A DNA stretch of 64,000 nucleotides from Neocallimastix lanati (nom. inval.) (Eukaryota; Neocallimastigomycota; Neocallimastigomycetes; Neocallimastigales; Neocallimastigaceae). Under the pieces are notes generated by a model. It had not been told where the DNA came from. It made no database searches and saw only the letters and a program-made list of their open reading frames with translations. Positions 48,845 to 60,726 of the stretch are shown piece by piece (positions within the stretch are counted from its first letter, which is position 1; each line of letters opens with the position of its first letter). The stretch covers positions 469,501 to 533,500 of the forward strand of contig JACVTC010000073.1 of the NCBI GenBank assembly GCA_016946835.1, in the 5' to 3' direction. A program made the position numbers and the translations under genes.

Positions 48845-51800
48845 ATGGAAAAAGAAAATGGTTTTATTCAAAATTATGACTTGAAGGATAGTAGTAATAA
48901 TAATAATAATTCAAAGAATAGTGATATTCAAAATTCTGATAATTCTAATAATAATACCAGTAATCCATTTTTAAATTTAGAAAACAATTTTAGACAATCC
49001 AATATACAATTATCTAATTCCTTTAATGAAAATTTATACAATAATGTAAAAATTAATCAATCAAACAATACTATATCCTTCCCAAGTCCTTCATTTGCTT
49101 CTTCAAATATAACCAATAATATAATAAATAATATCACTTATGATAATAATATATCAAGAAATATAAATAATCCTTATGTTTTTAATAATAAATTAAATAC
49201 TGAAAATATATTAGAATCATCATATACAAAATATAAAAATAATTCCTATCCTTCGTCAGAAATATATTTGGAGAACAATAGTAATATTAATAATAGTTCA
49301 AAAAGTATTTCAACAAATGATATCAATTTTTCAAATTCAAATGCTAATTTATTTAATAATATAGAAATAAATTATAATAAAAATGAAAATGTTTTATTAA
49401 ATTTAAATCTAAATAATACCAAGCAAGATTCTTTTACTGTAAAATTGACATCGTCACCATATACCATTAATAACATTAGAAACGAAAATCAACAAGATGA
49501 AACAACAGAAATTTCATCTTTAGTAAATAAATCTTTAAAAAATGCAGATGATTCAAGAGCTGTATTATATACTGACCATATTAATAAACAAGCATTAAAT
49601 AAAGATTTAGGTAGTAATACTAGTATTATTGTTACAAATTCTGAAAATAAAATTATTTCGAAAAATTATTATAATAGTAATGACAAAGAATATATAAATA
49701 ATTTAGATAAAAAAAGTTTTCCTGATAATGATTTAGATAGTTCACCCTCAAAACAATTTTATAAACGTATCTCTTTATCGAAACCACTAAATTTAAATAT
49801 AGAACAGAATATTAATAATAATGAACAAAATATAAAGAAAAAAATAGATTCTAATTATATGGAAGATGATAAAAATAATAAATTATTAATAAATTTAACA
49901 AATCTTGAAAATGAAAAGAAAGAAATAAATATTCTAGGTACTATTAATGACTATTCATATGCGGGTCGTAGTACTAATCCATTTGAATATAATAAACAAT
50001 TTATTGATAGAAATAATAATAATTCACAAGGAATAGAAAATGATAATAATAATTTTGGTGATAAAGAAAATTATAAAGGAAATTATAATAATAATAATAA
50101 TAATAATAATTGTAATAGCAACGATATCAATAATAATACTAATGATAATAATGATAATAATATTACCTTCAAAGATAATAAAAATAATAAAAATAATAAA
50201 AATAAGAAGACAATTAAAAATTCAGATAGATATTACGAAAAGATGGAAGATGATGAAACAGAATTTAATAAAAATTCTTTAAATGACAAAAATAATAATA
50301 GTAATATTCAAAATTCTACTGTTTCTCCAATAAAAAATAATGTAATATATCCTTCAGATCGTAAAGGTTCAGTAGGATCAGACATAATAAGATATACAAA
50401 TCCATTTGTATCATTAAATAATAATTCTTATTTAGGTGGAGGATCATTTGCTGGTGATAAGTTTACAATAAATAAAAGTGATCAAAATATATTTAATCCA
50501 CAAGGTGGATTTCTAAATTATAAAATAAATAATTTAGATACTAATTATTTAAATAAAGCAAATAATTTGAGTCCTATTAATACAAATATTAATGATTTAT
50601 CATCACTTACTACAAAAAACTATGAAATAATAAACCAATTAACTGTTATGTCAACAGATTCTATGTCATCTAGTGATATGTTGTGTTCTGATTCACCATT
50701 TTATGAAAGCGATTATTCTAATCTTCAAACAGCAAAATTATTAGAATCTAATTCCAAAGAAAATTTGAAAGATATATTAGAAAATAATGTTGTAGAAGAT
50801 AATAAATATAATAGCACAAATTATGAGCATTTAAAAATTGAAGAATGTAATAATATTATGGAAAATGAAACTCCTACAACTAATAATAGCAGTATTAATT
50901 CTGATATAGGTAATAATATTCAAGAAGAAGATAATAATGGAAGTGATAGTCAAACAGATCTTAATACATCAAAAATTAATTTGAATGGAATTAATAAGCG
51001 TAAGCCAAAGAGAAAATCCAAACATTATTCTTATAGTTCACGTAAATCTGGTATTGATTTGAATATGAACTCGTCCATATATAAAAATTCAAATAATAGT
51101 TCATTATTACATAAAACATTTAAGGGAATAAAAAAAGTTATTTGTTGTTGTTTTTGTTGTCAGTGCTGTTTACCATCGGATAATGATAGTTATTATGGAA
51201 GTAGTGTTATAAAAGTTAATGATGGTCCTTTAAAAATAGATAAAAATCATAATTACCCAGAAATTGAATGTGAAATACTGGAAGATGGAAGACAAAATGA
51301 TAATAAACATTTGATTAATTCCTATGAAAGATTAAATGAAAATAATGAATATATATCCATCTCCCCAACAAAAAAATATTTAAAGAAAACAAAAAGAACA
51401 GATTCAGGTACTGGCTTCACCTTCACTAAAAGAAAAAATTATAATTTCAAATTCTTTAAAAGACATAATAAAAAAATAAATTATAAGCAACAACAGATGA
51501 TAATGACCCCATCTAAATTAAATAATACTTTAATGAATGAGAACAATAGTACATTGACAACAGTATCAGCAACAAATTCATCATCAGTCGTAGATAATAA
51601 TAAAGTTAATGATAATAATAATAGTAATTATGGCAACAATAATAGCAATAAGAATATCAATATAAATTTGAATGATAATAAAAATATTTTAGATAACCCT
51701 ACAACTAGTAATAATAGTCATAATCTTAATAATAATAGTACAATTACCTCTTCTATTACTATGGGCCAGGAATCCATATTTTCTAAAAAAATTAGTAATA

Positions 51801-52913
51801 TGTTTAGTACAAGTCCTTTTAAGGGCTTTTCTTTGACTGAAGAAGAAAAAATAAATAAAAAGAAATTAAAGGAAAAGAAAAAGGAAGAAAAAAGAAAAAA
51901 ACTCATAGAGAAAGAAATGAAAGAAGCGGAAAAAAAATATTTGAAAGAGGAAAAACGTAAGGAAAAGAAGAGAAAGGGAAAATCTATTAAAGCATTCCAT
52001 GGTACAAATGAAGAAAAAATAAAATATAGAATGGAAAAAAGAAAAGAATCGGTTGATGAAAATAATGATACTAGTTCATCTAAAAATAAAAATGATGCCA
52101 ATAATAATATGAAAACTACGGAACAATTAATATTCAATAACGTTATGCGTGTGTTCAGTAAAACTATTCATGAAATGATACCAAAAGAATTAAATAAAAA
52201 GTATTTCTTTACTGGCTTATTAGGTTGGGGTGGTAATGGTTATGTAGCTGCTGCTGTAATGAGAGAGACTGGTATGCCTGTAAGTATTAAGTTTATTACA
52301 AGAAGATGTGTTGATAAGTCAAGTTTAGTATATGACTCTCGTTTTAAAGAGGGCTATCCATATGAAGCATATATTATGGAAAATATTGATCATCCAAATA
52401 TTGAAAAAATTTTTGATATATTTGATGATGATGAATATTTTTATTTAGTTTTGGAAAGAATCGGTAATAATATAGATGAAAATCTCCAACTTAAAAAAAA
52501 TTTCATTATTCCTTATCTTTCTAAAAAAATAAACGACCAACCACTTTCTGAGATTAGTGATAATTATAATTCGTTAGAAACTACACTTCGAAATACCCAA
52601 ACACAAATTCATATCCAAAGTAATCATGATACTAGTTATGCCACAAAATATTATGATGAAACAAAAATTAATTCATCAGAGTTACCATCACTTGATTATT
52701 ATAAAGAAAAACCTTTAATATTAGAAAGAAAAGATAATAATAAAGATAATAATGATAATAATAATGATGATAATAATAGTAATGATGAAATGGGAAATTC
52801 TTTAAAGAATATTAAATCTACTCAAGTAAATATAAATGATTCGATTTCAAATAATAATGAAAATATGAAAATTGATCCTCATGAAATTCGTAATAATAAT
52901 AATAGTAATAATA

Positions 52914-52989
<76 letters not shown>

Positions 52990-54255
52990 TAATAAAATAA
53001 ATCAAAAAAGTGATTTATTAAATGATTATAAATTTAAAAAGGCTATTAAAGAACATAAAATTAATAAAATGAAAAGTACTGACTTATTATTAGATGATGA
53101 TACCACTACAGATTCATTTTCATTCAACCAAGCGGAAAGGAATGATTCGTCAAGTTTTTCTTCACCATATGAAATATCATCGCAAGAGTCAACAATTACA
53201 TCAGTAATAAATTGTAGTGAAAATGATCCTGGTTTTAACTTTAAATATTATTATATTAATATATTTAAGATTATTGCATCTAAAGATTATGAAGATAATC
53301 AACCCCCATTTGAAAAGCTAACCAAACCCGCTAATAATCATACAAGTGATTTATCAAATTTCATCAATGAAAACAAGGGTCAATTAACTTATTCCATTAA
53401 ACAATCCATACTTCATCAATTAGCAGAAGCACATAAAATATTACATGACAAAAAAATAAATTATTTAGATTATAAACCGGAAAATATTTTAATAGAATAT
53501 AAAAATAAGAATGAATACCAATTAAAATTAATTGATTTTGGTATGGCTCATAAGTGGCTATCGGATTCTTATCCTGCCTTAGATCGATTTATGATGAAAA
53601 GATTAAATCAAACTACTAATGATGATAATATTTCAATTGTAGAAGATATGGAAAAAGATGTTTTTGTACAATACGGTACAAAAGAAGCTTCCGCCCCAGA
53701 AATTTTAGTAGAAAACTGTTATAATGGACCAGAAGCAGATATTTGGGTATAATATTTTTAATAATATAAAATATATATAAAAAATAATTATATCTATATT
53801 GATCTAAAATTTATAATTTAAATTTTATAAATATTATATATTTTATTAATATATATTAATATAAAATATTTAATTTTAATAATAATAATATATTTAGGCT
53901 TTAGGATTAATTTTTTATTATGTTTGTACTGAAGGGAAAAAACCATTTAATACTTTAAAAGAAATAGTAACCAATGAAGTTAAATTTCCAGAATTTATTA
54001 ATAATAATAAAGGTAATAATAAATTGAATCGATAATAATAATATATATGAAATTAAATATTTTACATATATTATATATATGAATTATTGATTTTTAACTT
54101 TAAATTTATTTAATTATTATATTTTATATTCTATATTTAATATTTCAGTTTACAATAGTTTAATGGACCTTATTAGAAAAATGCTGAATAAGAACTATAA
54201 AAAACGTATTACTATTTATGAAGTTTGTGATCATCCATATTTCATCAATTTATAA
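48845..54255 (+). CDS. Large protein kinase with atypical catalytic loop and long insert
   Basis: Three exons: 48845-53746, 53898-54012, 54149-54255; 1707 aa. The first about 1100 residues are Asn/Ser-rich and probably disordered, with three NPF tripeptides (40-42, 378-380, 519-521), a basic stretch, a Cys cluster CCCFCCQCC (767-775) and a Lys/Glu helix (about 1000-1050). Kinase domain about 1118-1700: glycine loop LGWGGNGYV (1126-1134), lysine K1149, HPNIEKIFDIFDDDEYFYLVLE. Then comes a poly-Asn insert of about 290 residues (1210-1500), followed by YLDYKPENIL (1540-1549; His and Arg of HRD replaced, Asp1542 kept), DFG 1564-1566, APE, DIWALG and a final lobe ending KRITIYEVCDHPYFINL. Lobe order resembles CAMK/PAS-kinase-like enzymes, but I cannot name an orthologue. 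Catalysis seems possible. Confidence 0.88.
52900..52985. repeat. Coding (AAT)n encoding poly-Asn
   Basis: AAT codons with a few AGT, inside the insert of the kinase domain. Confidence 0.95.
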
Positions 54256-54309
54256 TTAAAACAAAATTAAAAAGTATTTTTATTATCATTATTATTATTG
54301 TACTTATAT

Positions 54310-54363
<54 letters not shown>

Positions 54364-55017
54364 TACATAAATAATGCTATCGCAAAGAGAAAATAATATA
54401 TATATATATATAATAAAATAATTTATTTAAAAATAACAATAATAATAAAAAGAAAATTAAAACAAAATATATTAGAATAAGATAAATAGTTGTTACAATG
54501 GATATATAATACTAATACAATAAATATTTCAAATCTATTTTTATTTTTACATTTTTTTTTTTTATTTCTAATAATAATAATAATAATATGCAATTTTACA
54601 ATTAAGTAGTTATTTAATATTAATTATATATAATATATAATTTATATGATTTTTATTATATATATATTATTAATTATATATAAATTATTCTAATTATATT
54701 ATATAATTAAAAATTTTTAATTAATAATAAAAAAAAATATGATACCCTAAGATTATATCATTGAATTATTATTAAAAAAATAATAATATAATTCAAAAAA
54801 AAAAAAAAAAAAAACATATAAAAAAAAAAAGTAAATAAAAATATAAAGATTAAAAATAATATATAATTATTATTTTCTATCAAAAAAATTTCATATATAT
54901 ATATAATTTTTTAATAATAATTTTGAAAAATATTTAAAGAAATTTAGAATATAAAAATTAAATTAATAAGCAAAGTAAATTGATAATATAATAGTTTTAA
55001 AATAAAAAATAAAAAAT

Positions 55018-55064
<47 letters not shown>

Positions 55065-55191
55065 TAATATTAATATTAAATAATTATTTAAAAAAGAAAA
55101 ATTTTTACTTCATAAGTTTTAAAAATAAAAAAAAAAAAAAAGTTTATAAATTAATTGGATATAATTTATAAATAATAAAAAACAATTTTTT
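54256..55191. other. Convergent intergenic region
   Basis: 3' flank of the kinase gene and of the Asn-rich minus-strand frame. Holds a T49 run (54312-54360) and TA repeats. No gene seen. Confidence 0.75.
54312..54360. repeat. Poly-T run, 49 nt
   Basis: Longest homopolymer in the window, about 60 bp after the kinase stop codon. Confidence 0.95.
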
Positions 55192-55752
55192 TTATAAAAG
55201 ATTTTTAATACTAAATATGGATGAAGATATCATATCTCCCGATTTATTATTATGTTCTAAAAAATCATTTCTATTATTATTATTACTATTATTATTATTA
55301 TTACTACTACTACTATTATTATTAATATTATTATTATTATTATTAATATTATTATTAATATTATTATTATTATTATTAATATTATTATTAATATTATTAT
55401 TATTATTATTAATATTATTATTAATATTATTATTATTATTAAATAGTTTCATTGAAATTGACCATGCTGGTTTATATTCTTTAGAAAAATTATTTATTAT
55501 TATATTTTCTTTTACAATATTTTGATTAGTATTATTTATAATATTTATGGTATAATGATTTTGATTTAATTGATTATTTGAAGAAATATTATTATATACA
55601 GAATTATTTGAATTTGAATATAAGTTTTGTTGAAAAAAATTACAATTGTAATTATTCATTTTGGTATGATTAAAATATTTTTTGTCATTTTCACTTTTAA
55701 CTTTTATATCACTTGAGGATAAGCAATATACAGATTTATCAGTTATAGTCAA

Positions 55753-55818
<66 letters not shown>

Positions 55819-56100
55819 GCTGTTGTTGTTATTGTTACTATTATTGTTAAATTTTTCATTCATATTTATATTTTTTTGATTAATACTTGAAAATAATTCA
55901 TTTTTTTTATCATTATTGATTGGCTTATTAATTAATAAATTAGAATATGATGATATTGTAGATAATGGTGGTGATAATATTCTATATTTATTATAATTTT
56001 CTAATGAATATTTTGAGAATTTGTTTTGATTTAGATTATTCTCAAGATTATTTGTTTTATTGCAATTACTGTTGCTACAACAACTACTACCATTACTACT
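55192..56100 (-). pseudogene. Asn-rich open frame continuing the upstream gene past a TGA
   Basis: 302 codons with no stop, exactly in frame with the gene ending at the TGA 56103-56101. It starts SSNGSSCCSNSNCNKTNNLE and includes KYRILSPPLSTISSYSN, long poly-Asn (AAT) tracts with periodic Ile, KPAWSISMKLF and a final HNNKSGDMISSSIFSIKNLL before TAA. Non-repetitive segments use the same amino-acid style as neighbouring genes, which suggests real or recently real coding sequence. It may be the true C-terminus (sequence error, hidden intron or readthrough) or the relic of one. An internal ATG at 55863 could start a separate product, but no promoter-like spacer precedes it. Confidence 0.55.
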
Positions 56101-56348
56101 TCAACTTTGATTTGAATTTATTATAAATTGTAAAGAGTCATGAATCCAATTGACATCATTAGATGAAGATGATGATGATGCATTATTTAAATCTTGTTGA
56201 CTATTTGATTCATAAAATGAAGTTGAATGAATCGTAGAATCTATTTTATATATATGAGATGAAGGCAATGATGATGATAAAGATATGTTATATTGATTAT
56301 TAGTGAAAATACATTGGTTTAATTCAACTTGATTGCTAATACTATTAC

Positions 56349-56423
<75 letters not shown>

Positions 56424-57510
56424 TGTTGTTATGTTGTAGCAGTAGTTTATCATCAATTATTTTTTTTTCCCATTTTCTATTTGAATTTGATGATTTTAAT
56501 TTTTGGCTTCTTCCCGATCCTTTTCTTGCTTTTAATATATTATTTTCATCATTTTCATTAACATTAGGTATTTTTCCTAATACTATTAATTCTTGCCAAA
56601 CTTTTTTTATAAAAGTACTTGTTATTAAATTTGGATTTTTTCCTGCCTTTACTAATACAGTTTTCCATAAAAATCTCATATGTACTGGATTTTTTGTTAA
56701 TTTTTTTAGTGAACGACATAACCTTTCATGGGATGGTTTAGACCAATCTGGAAAATCTTTTAATTGCTATATATAAATATAATTAAATAGGACACACAGA
56801 AGAGGAATATATATATATATATATACATATTTACAATAAAAAAAAAAATTAATACAAAATAAATAATTAAAGAATACTAATATTTATGGAATATATATAT
56901 TTCTTATATTAACTTTAATTTTATATTAATTGATGCATTAAGTAAATAAATAAATAAATTAATAAATAGTACCTCTAATACAAGAGCTTATATTTAATAA
57001 TTTCATTTTCAAATATATATAATAATTAATAAATAAATATATATTAATATGACTATAATACTTTAATTTATAAATTATTATTTTTAAATATAATTACCAC
57101 AATCTAAAAATCTATAAACACTTGCGCGATAAATTTTCCATACATCCCGAAAATATGATTCAACTGTTCGACTTTTAGTTTTATATAATTTTTGAGATAC
57201 AATAGTATGAGCCGCCATAACTGTTTGTCTAAACTTTTCTTGTTTTGTTTTATAATATTCTCTATATAAAATAGATTAATAAATAAAACGAAAGTTGAGT
57301 ATAGAATTAATAACTGATTGTAATAATCATATATAAATTTCTATTATTTTTTATATTTTATTATAATTAATAACATTTATTTTCTATTAAAATAAATAAA
57401 ATATATAAAAAAAAAAAAAAAAAAATAAAAAAAAATAAAAAAATTACCTGTTATACCATTTTAGTACTGTTAAATCAATTTTTTTTTTCTAAAGAACCTA
57501 AATCATTCAT
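56101..57510 (-). CDS. Unrecognised Asn-rich protein with an N-terminal helical region
   Basis: I do not recognise the family. Model: exon 57510-57448, 57261-57098, a 14-nt microexon 56986-56973, and 56766-56101 (TGA). Phases agree only if one A is removed from the 10-A run at 57481-57490; then it starts MNDLGSLEKKIDLTVLKWYN. The alternative is an unseen upstream exon spliced at TTCTTTAG. The globular part (about residues 1-145) is rich in helix, with RQTVMAAHTIVSQKLYKTKS, YFRDVWKIYRASVYRFLDC, ALVLEQLKDFPDWSKPSHER and HMRFLWKTVLVKAGKNPN. It is followed by a basic RKGSGRSQKLKSS patch and poly-Asn. About 301 aa to the TGA, about 600 if the following frame belongs to it. The conserved-looking Trp/Tyr/Arg pattern suggests a real fold, possibly nucleic-acid or protein binding; that is only a guess. 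Confidence 0.6.
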
Positions 57511-57887
57511 ATTTTTATTTCTTGCACTATTCAGTTTTAATTAATATTGTATAAATTTTTTAATTGTTATAGAATTTGAATACGAGCGTTTGAGTTATCT
57601 AATTATATTATTTATTTATTTATTATGAAATTTCGAATAGAATGTATTAAAAAGTTTTTTTCTTTAATAAAATCGATATTTTTATTTATTTTTATTTTTA
57701 TTTTTATTTTATTTTATTTTTATTTTATAATATATTAATATTTTTTTTAATAATATAACTAAAAATATATATATATATATATATTATTTATTTTTAAGTA
57801 TTATTACTTTTTTTAAAAAAAAATAGTATAGTAATGTACTATAATAATTTAAAAAAAAAGGTTTTTTTATTTGTATTTTTTTTTATA

Positions 57888-57934
<47 letters not shown>

Positions 57935-59803
57935 TTAAAAAAATATATATTAAAAGAATTGATTATAAAAAAATAAAATAAAAAATAAAAAAAAAAAAAA
58001 AAAAGTTTCATTTATTTAATAAATTTATATTATCCATTTTTTATTTTTTTGTGAATTTAAATTAAAAAAAAAAAAAATTCTCCCATTATGTAATATTAAT
58101 AATGATTATTCTTTTTTTATATTTTATTTTATTTCATTTTGTTAAAAATATTTCTTTGAAATTGAGATTTAGATCTCTACTTTTAATAATATCTTTATTT
58201 AATAAGGTTATTGTTTATAATTAATTGTATAATACAATTATATAAACATTATTTATTACATTTAATATAACTATATTTGGTTGTTTATGTAAGTATATGA
58301 TGTACGTCATATATGCGCCACAATATATTTACATAACAATATATATTTAATTATTTAATATATTAATAATATTATATTCTAAGTTATTATATAACTAACT
58401 ATAATATAGTATCATAATATTAAACTTTATTTCTAACACATTTTAACATTTTTTTTTTTTTTTTTTGTTATTTTTTTATTATTTAAATAATTAAAACCTA
58501 TTTTAAAAATTTTTGTTTTTGACTTAGTAAAAAACAAATATAAATTAATATAAAAGTATATATAATATTTTTTTAATATGATAAATTCGGTGTTTAAATT
58601 TAAATTATTAAAAATAATATATTATAATAAATTGAATATATATTGTATTAAAATTTTAATATATTTTTTCATATCTTTTTAATCCTTTAAAATTATTGGA
58701 TTATATCAAAGAGGACATTTTTTTTTTATAATTTTAATAATTATAAATTTTAATTTATTAATAATATTATATTAATGATATTTTATATAAAATTTATTTG
58801 TTATTTTGTCGAAAGTTTAATTATTTTATTATATTAGTAAAATATTTAATAATTTTAAATATTATTTTTTTCTAATTAAAAATGAAGATAAAGACAAAAT
58901 TATAATAGTATTAATAATTATTATTAATGAAAAAATGATGACCATAAAATAAATGAAAATAAAAATTTGTTATCATTTCATAAAATTAAAATTAAAATAT
59001 CAATATATATAAAATAAAAAATATTTATATTAATATTAATATAAATAAGTACTTTTTATCATTTATAATGTAAAATTTTAATATTTTTCTTCTTATAATA
59101 TACTAAAATATATTAAAATAATAATAAATTAATTCAAATGCTATTTTTTATAATTATTTTGCATTATAGAAAAAAAATTTATAAATTAATTATATATGTA
59201 AATAAATAAATTATTATAAATTAAATAATATATAATTATTAAATAAATGAAAATATAATGATTTTTGTTTATATTTGTTCAAAAAGTCATAAAAAAATAT
59301 AATTATATATATTATTACTATTAGTAATGGTAATAATAATACTATGATTTTAATTATGATTATTATTATGATTATTATGATTTTTATTACGATTATTACA
59401 GTCAATTTGAAGTTAAGGTATCATATATTATATATATATGTATAAAAATGTATAATTAAAAAATAATATATGTAATTTCATTAAACAAAATTAAATAGAG
59501 TTTTCTTTATATATGATATACATAATAGATTTTTTTATATTTTTATCTATTAATTCTATATAATATTTGATAATTTTTGATTAGTAAATGTATTCATCAA
59601 AAATTTCTAAAAAATTTAGATTTATATATCGATTATTAATATATAATTTTAAATTATAAATACTTTTTTATTTTTATATGAATTTATTAATTAAATGATT
59701 ATAAATAATTTTAAATAAAATATTTTAAAAAAAATGATGGAAAAAAAAAAAAAATTATTTCATTGAAAAAAAAAAAGAAAATGAAATTTGAAAAAAAAAA
59801 AAA
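57511..59803. other. Intergenic region, 2.3 kb
   Basis: AT-rich with a T40 run (57890-57929), AT repeats and a near-palindromic CRE-like site ATGATGTACGTCAT at 58297-58310, about 790 bp upstream of the unrecognised Asn-rich gene. No coding sequence or RNA gene seen. Confidence 0.7.
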
Positions 59804-60695
59804 TTAACATTTAAATGAATTTTTCATGTTATCATTATTTCCTAATTTTTTCATTAATTTCATATTCTGTAATTCCAATTCTTGTATAGTTTCTCTTAAT
59901 TGATTAATATAATTTTTAATAGATGAGTTCATAGGTACAGATGGTGGTCTAATACTATTTATTGAATTTTGAAAGGTATTAGAAGGTGTCACGGTTTGAG
60001 ATTTATTTGGGGTCATATTAGAATTAGATGGTATACAAACTGGTGATTCTACTGTTAAGGTTAAATCATCATCATTTATAATCATAGGGGTTATATTATT
60101 ATTATTTTTATTCATTAATAAATCATTAATACCAGGTTTTGTAAATCCTGTAAAGGCCATTGACATTGTGTTTTTACAATTATTCATCATTGTTTGCTTA
60201 TTCATTGAATTTTTTACAGTAAATGGTGAAGATACTACAGCATCCATATTTGTTTTTTCATTAAAGGATGATGTTGTAGAGAAGAAAGGAGAATATGGTA
60301 TTTTTTGATTTTCGTTTTGTGAATTAACCAATAATTGCGAATTATTTAGTAAATGCCTACTCTTATTATAATTTGGTTTAGAGAAAATATTATTCATATT
60401 AGCATTAGACATGGTATCTGACATAACAGTTGGTGATAAAACTGATGTCCATAAATCTAATGACTCATCAATAATTTCGTAATCATTCATATTTTGTTTA
60501 AAATCTAATTCATTTTTCTTTTGTAAATATATATAATATTTATTATTATATTGAATTAGTAATTTCTGGTTTATTGTTATTATTATTATTATTTATTTTA
60601 TTTATTTATTAATTATTAATTATTAATTATTATTCATTATACAACTATTTATTATTTATTATTTATTATTATCTATTATTTATTATTGCTATCAT

Positions 60696-60726
<31 letters not shown>

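Noticed and set aside
51718-52137. 139-codon minus-strand frame opposite the kinase
   Set aside because: Antisense of the Lys/Glu-rich helix of the kinase protein.
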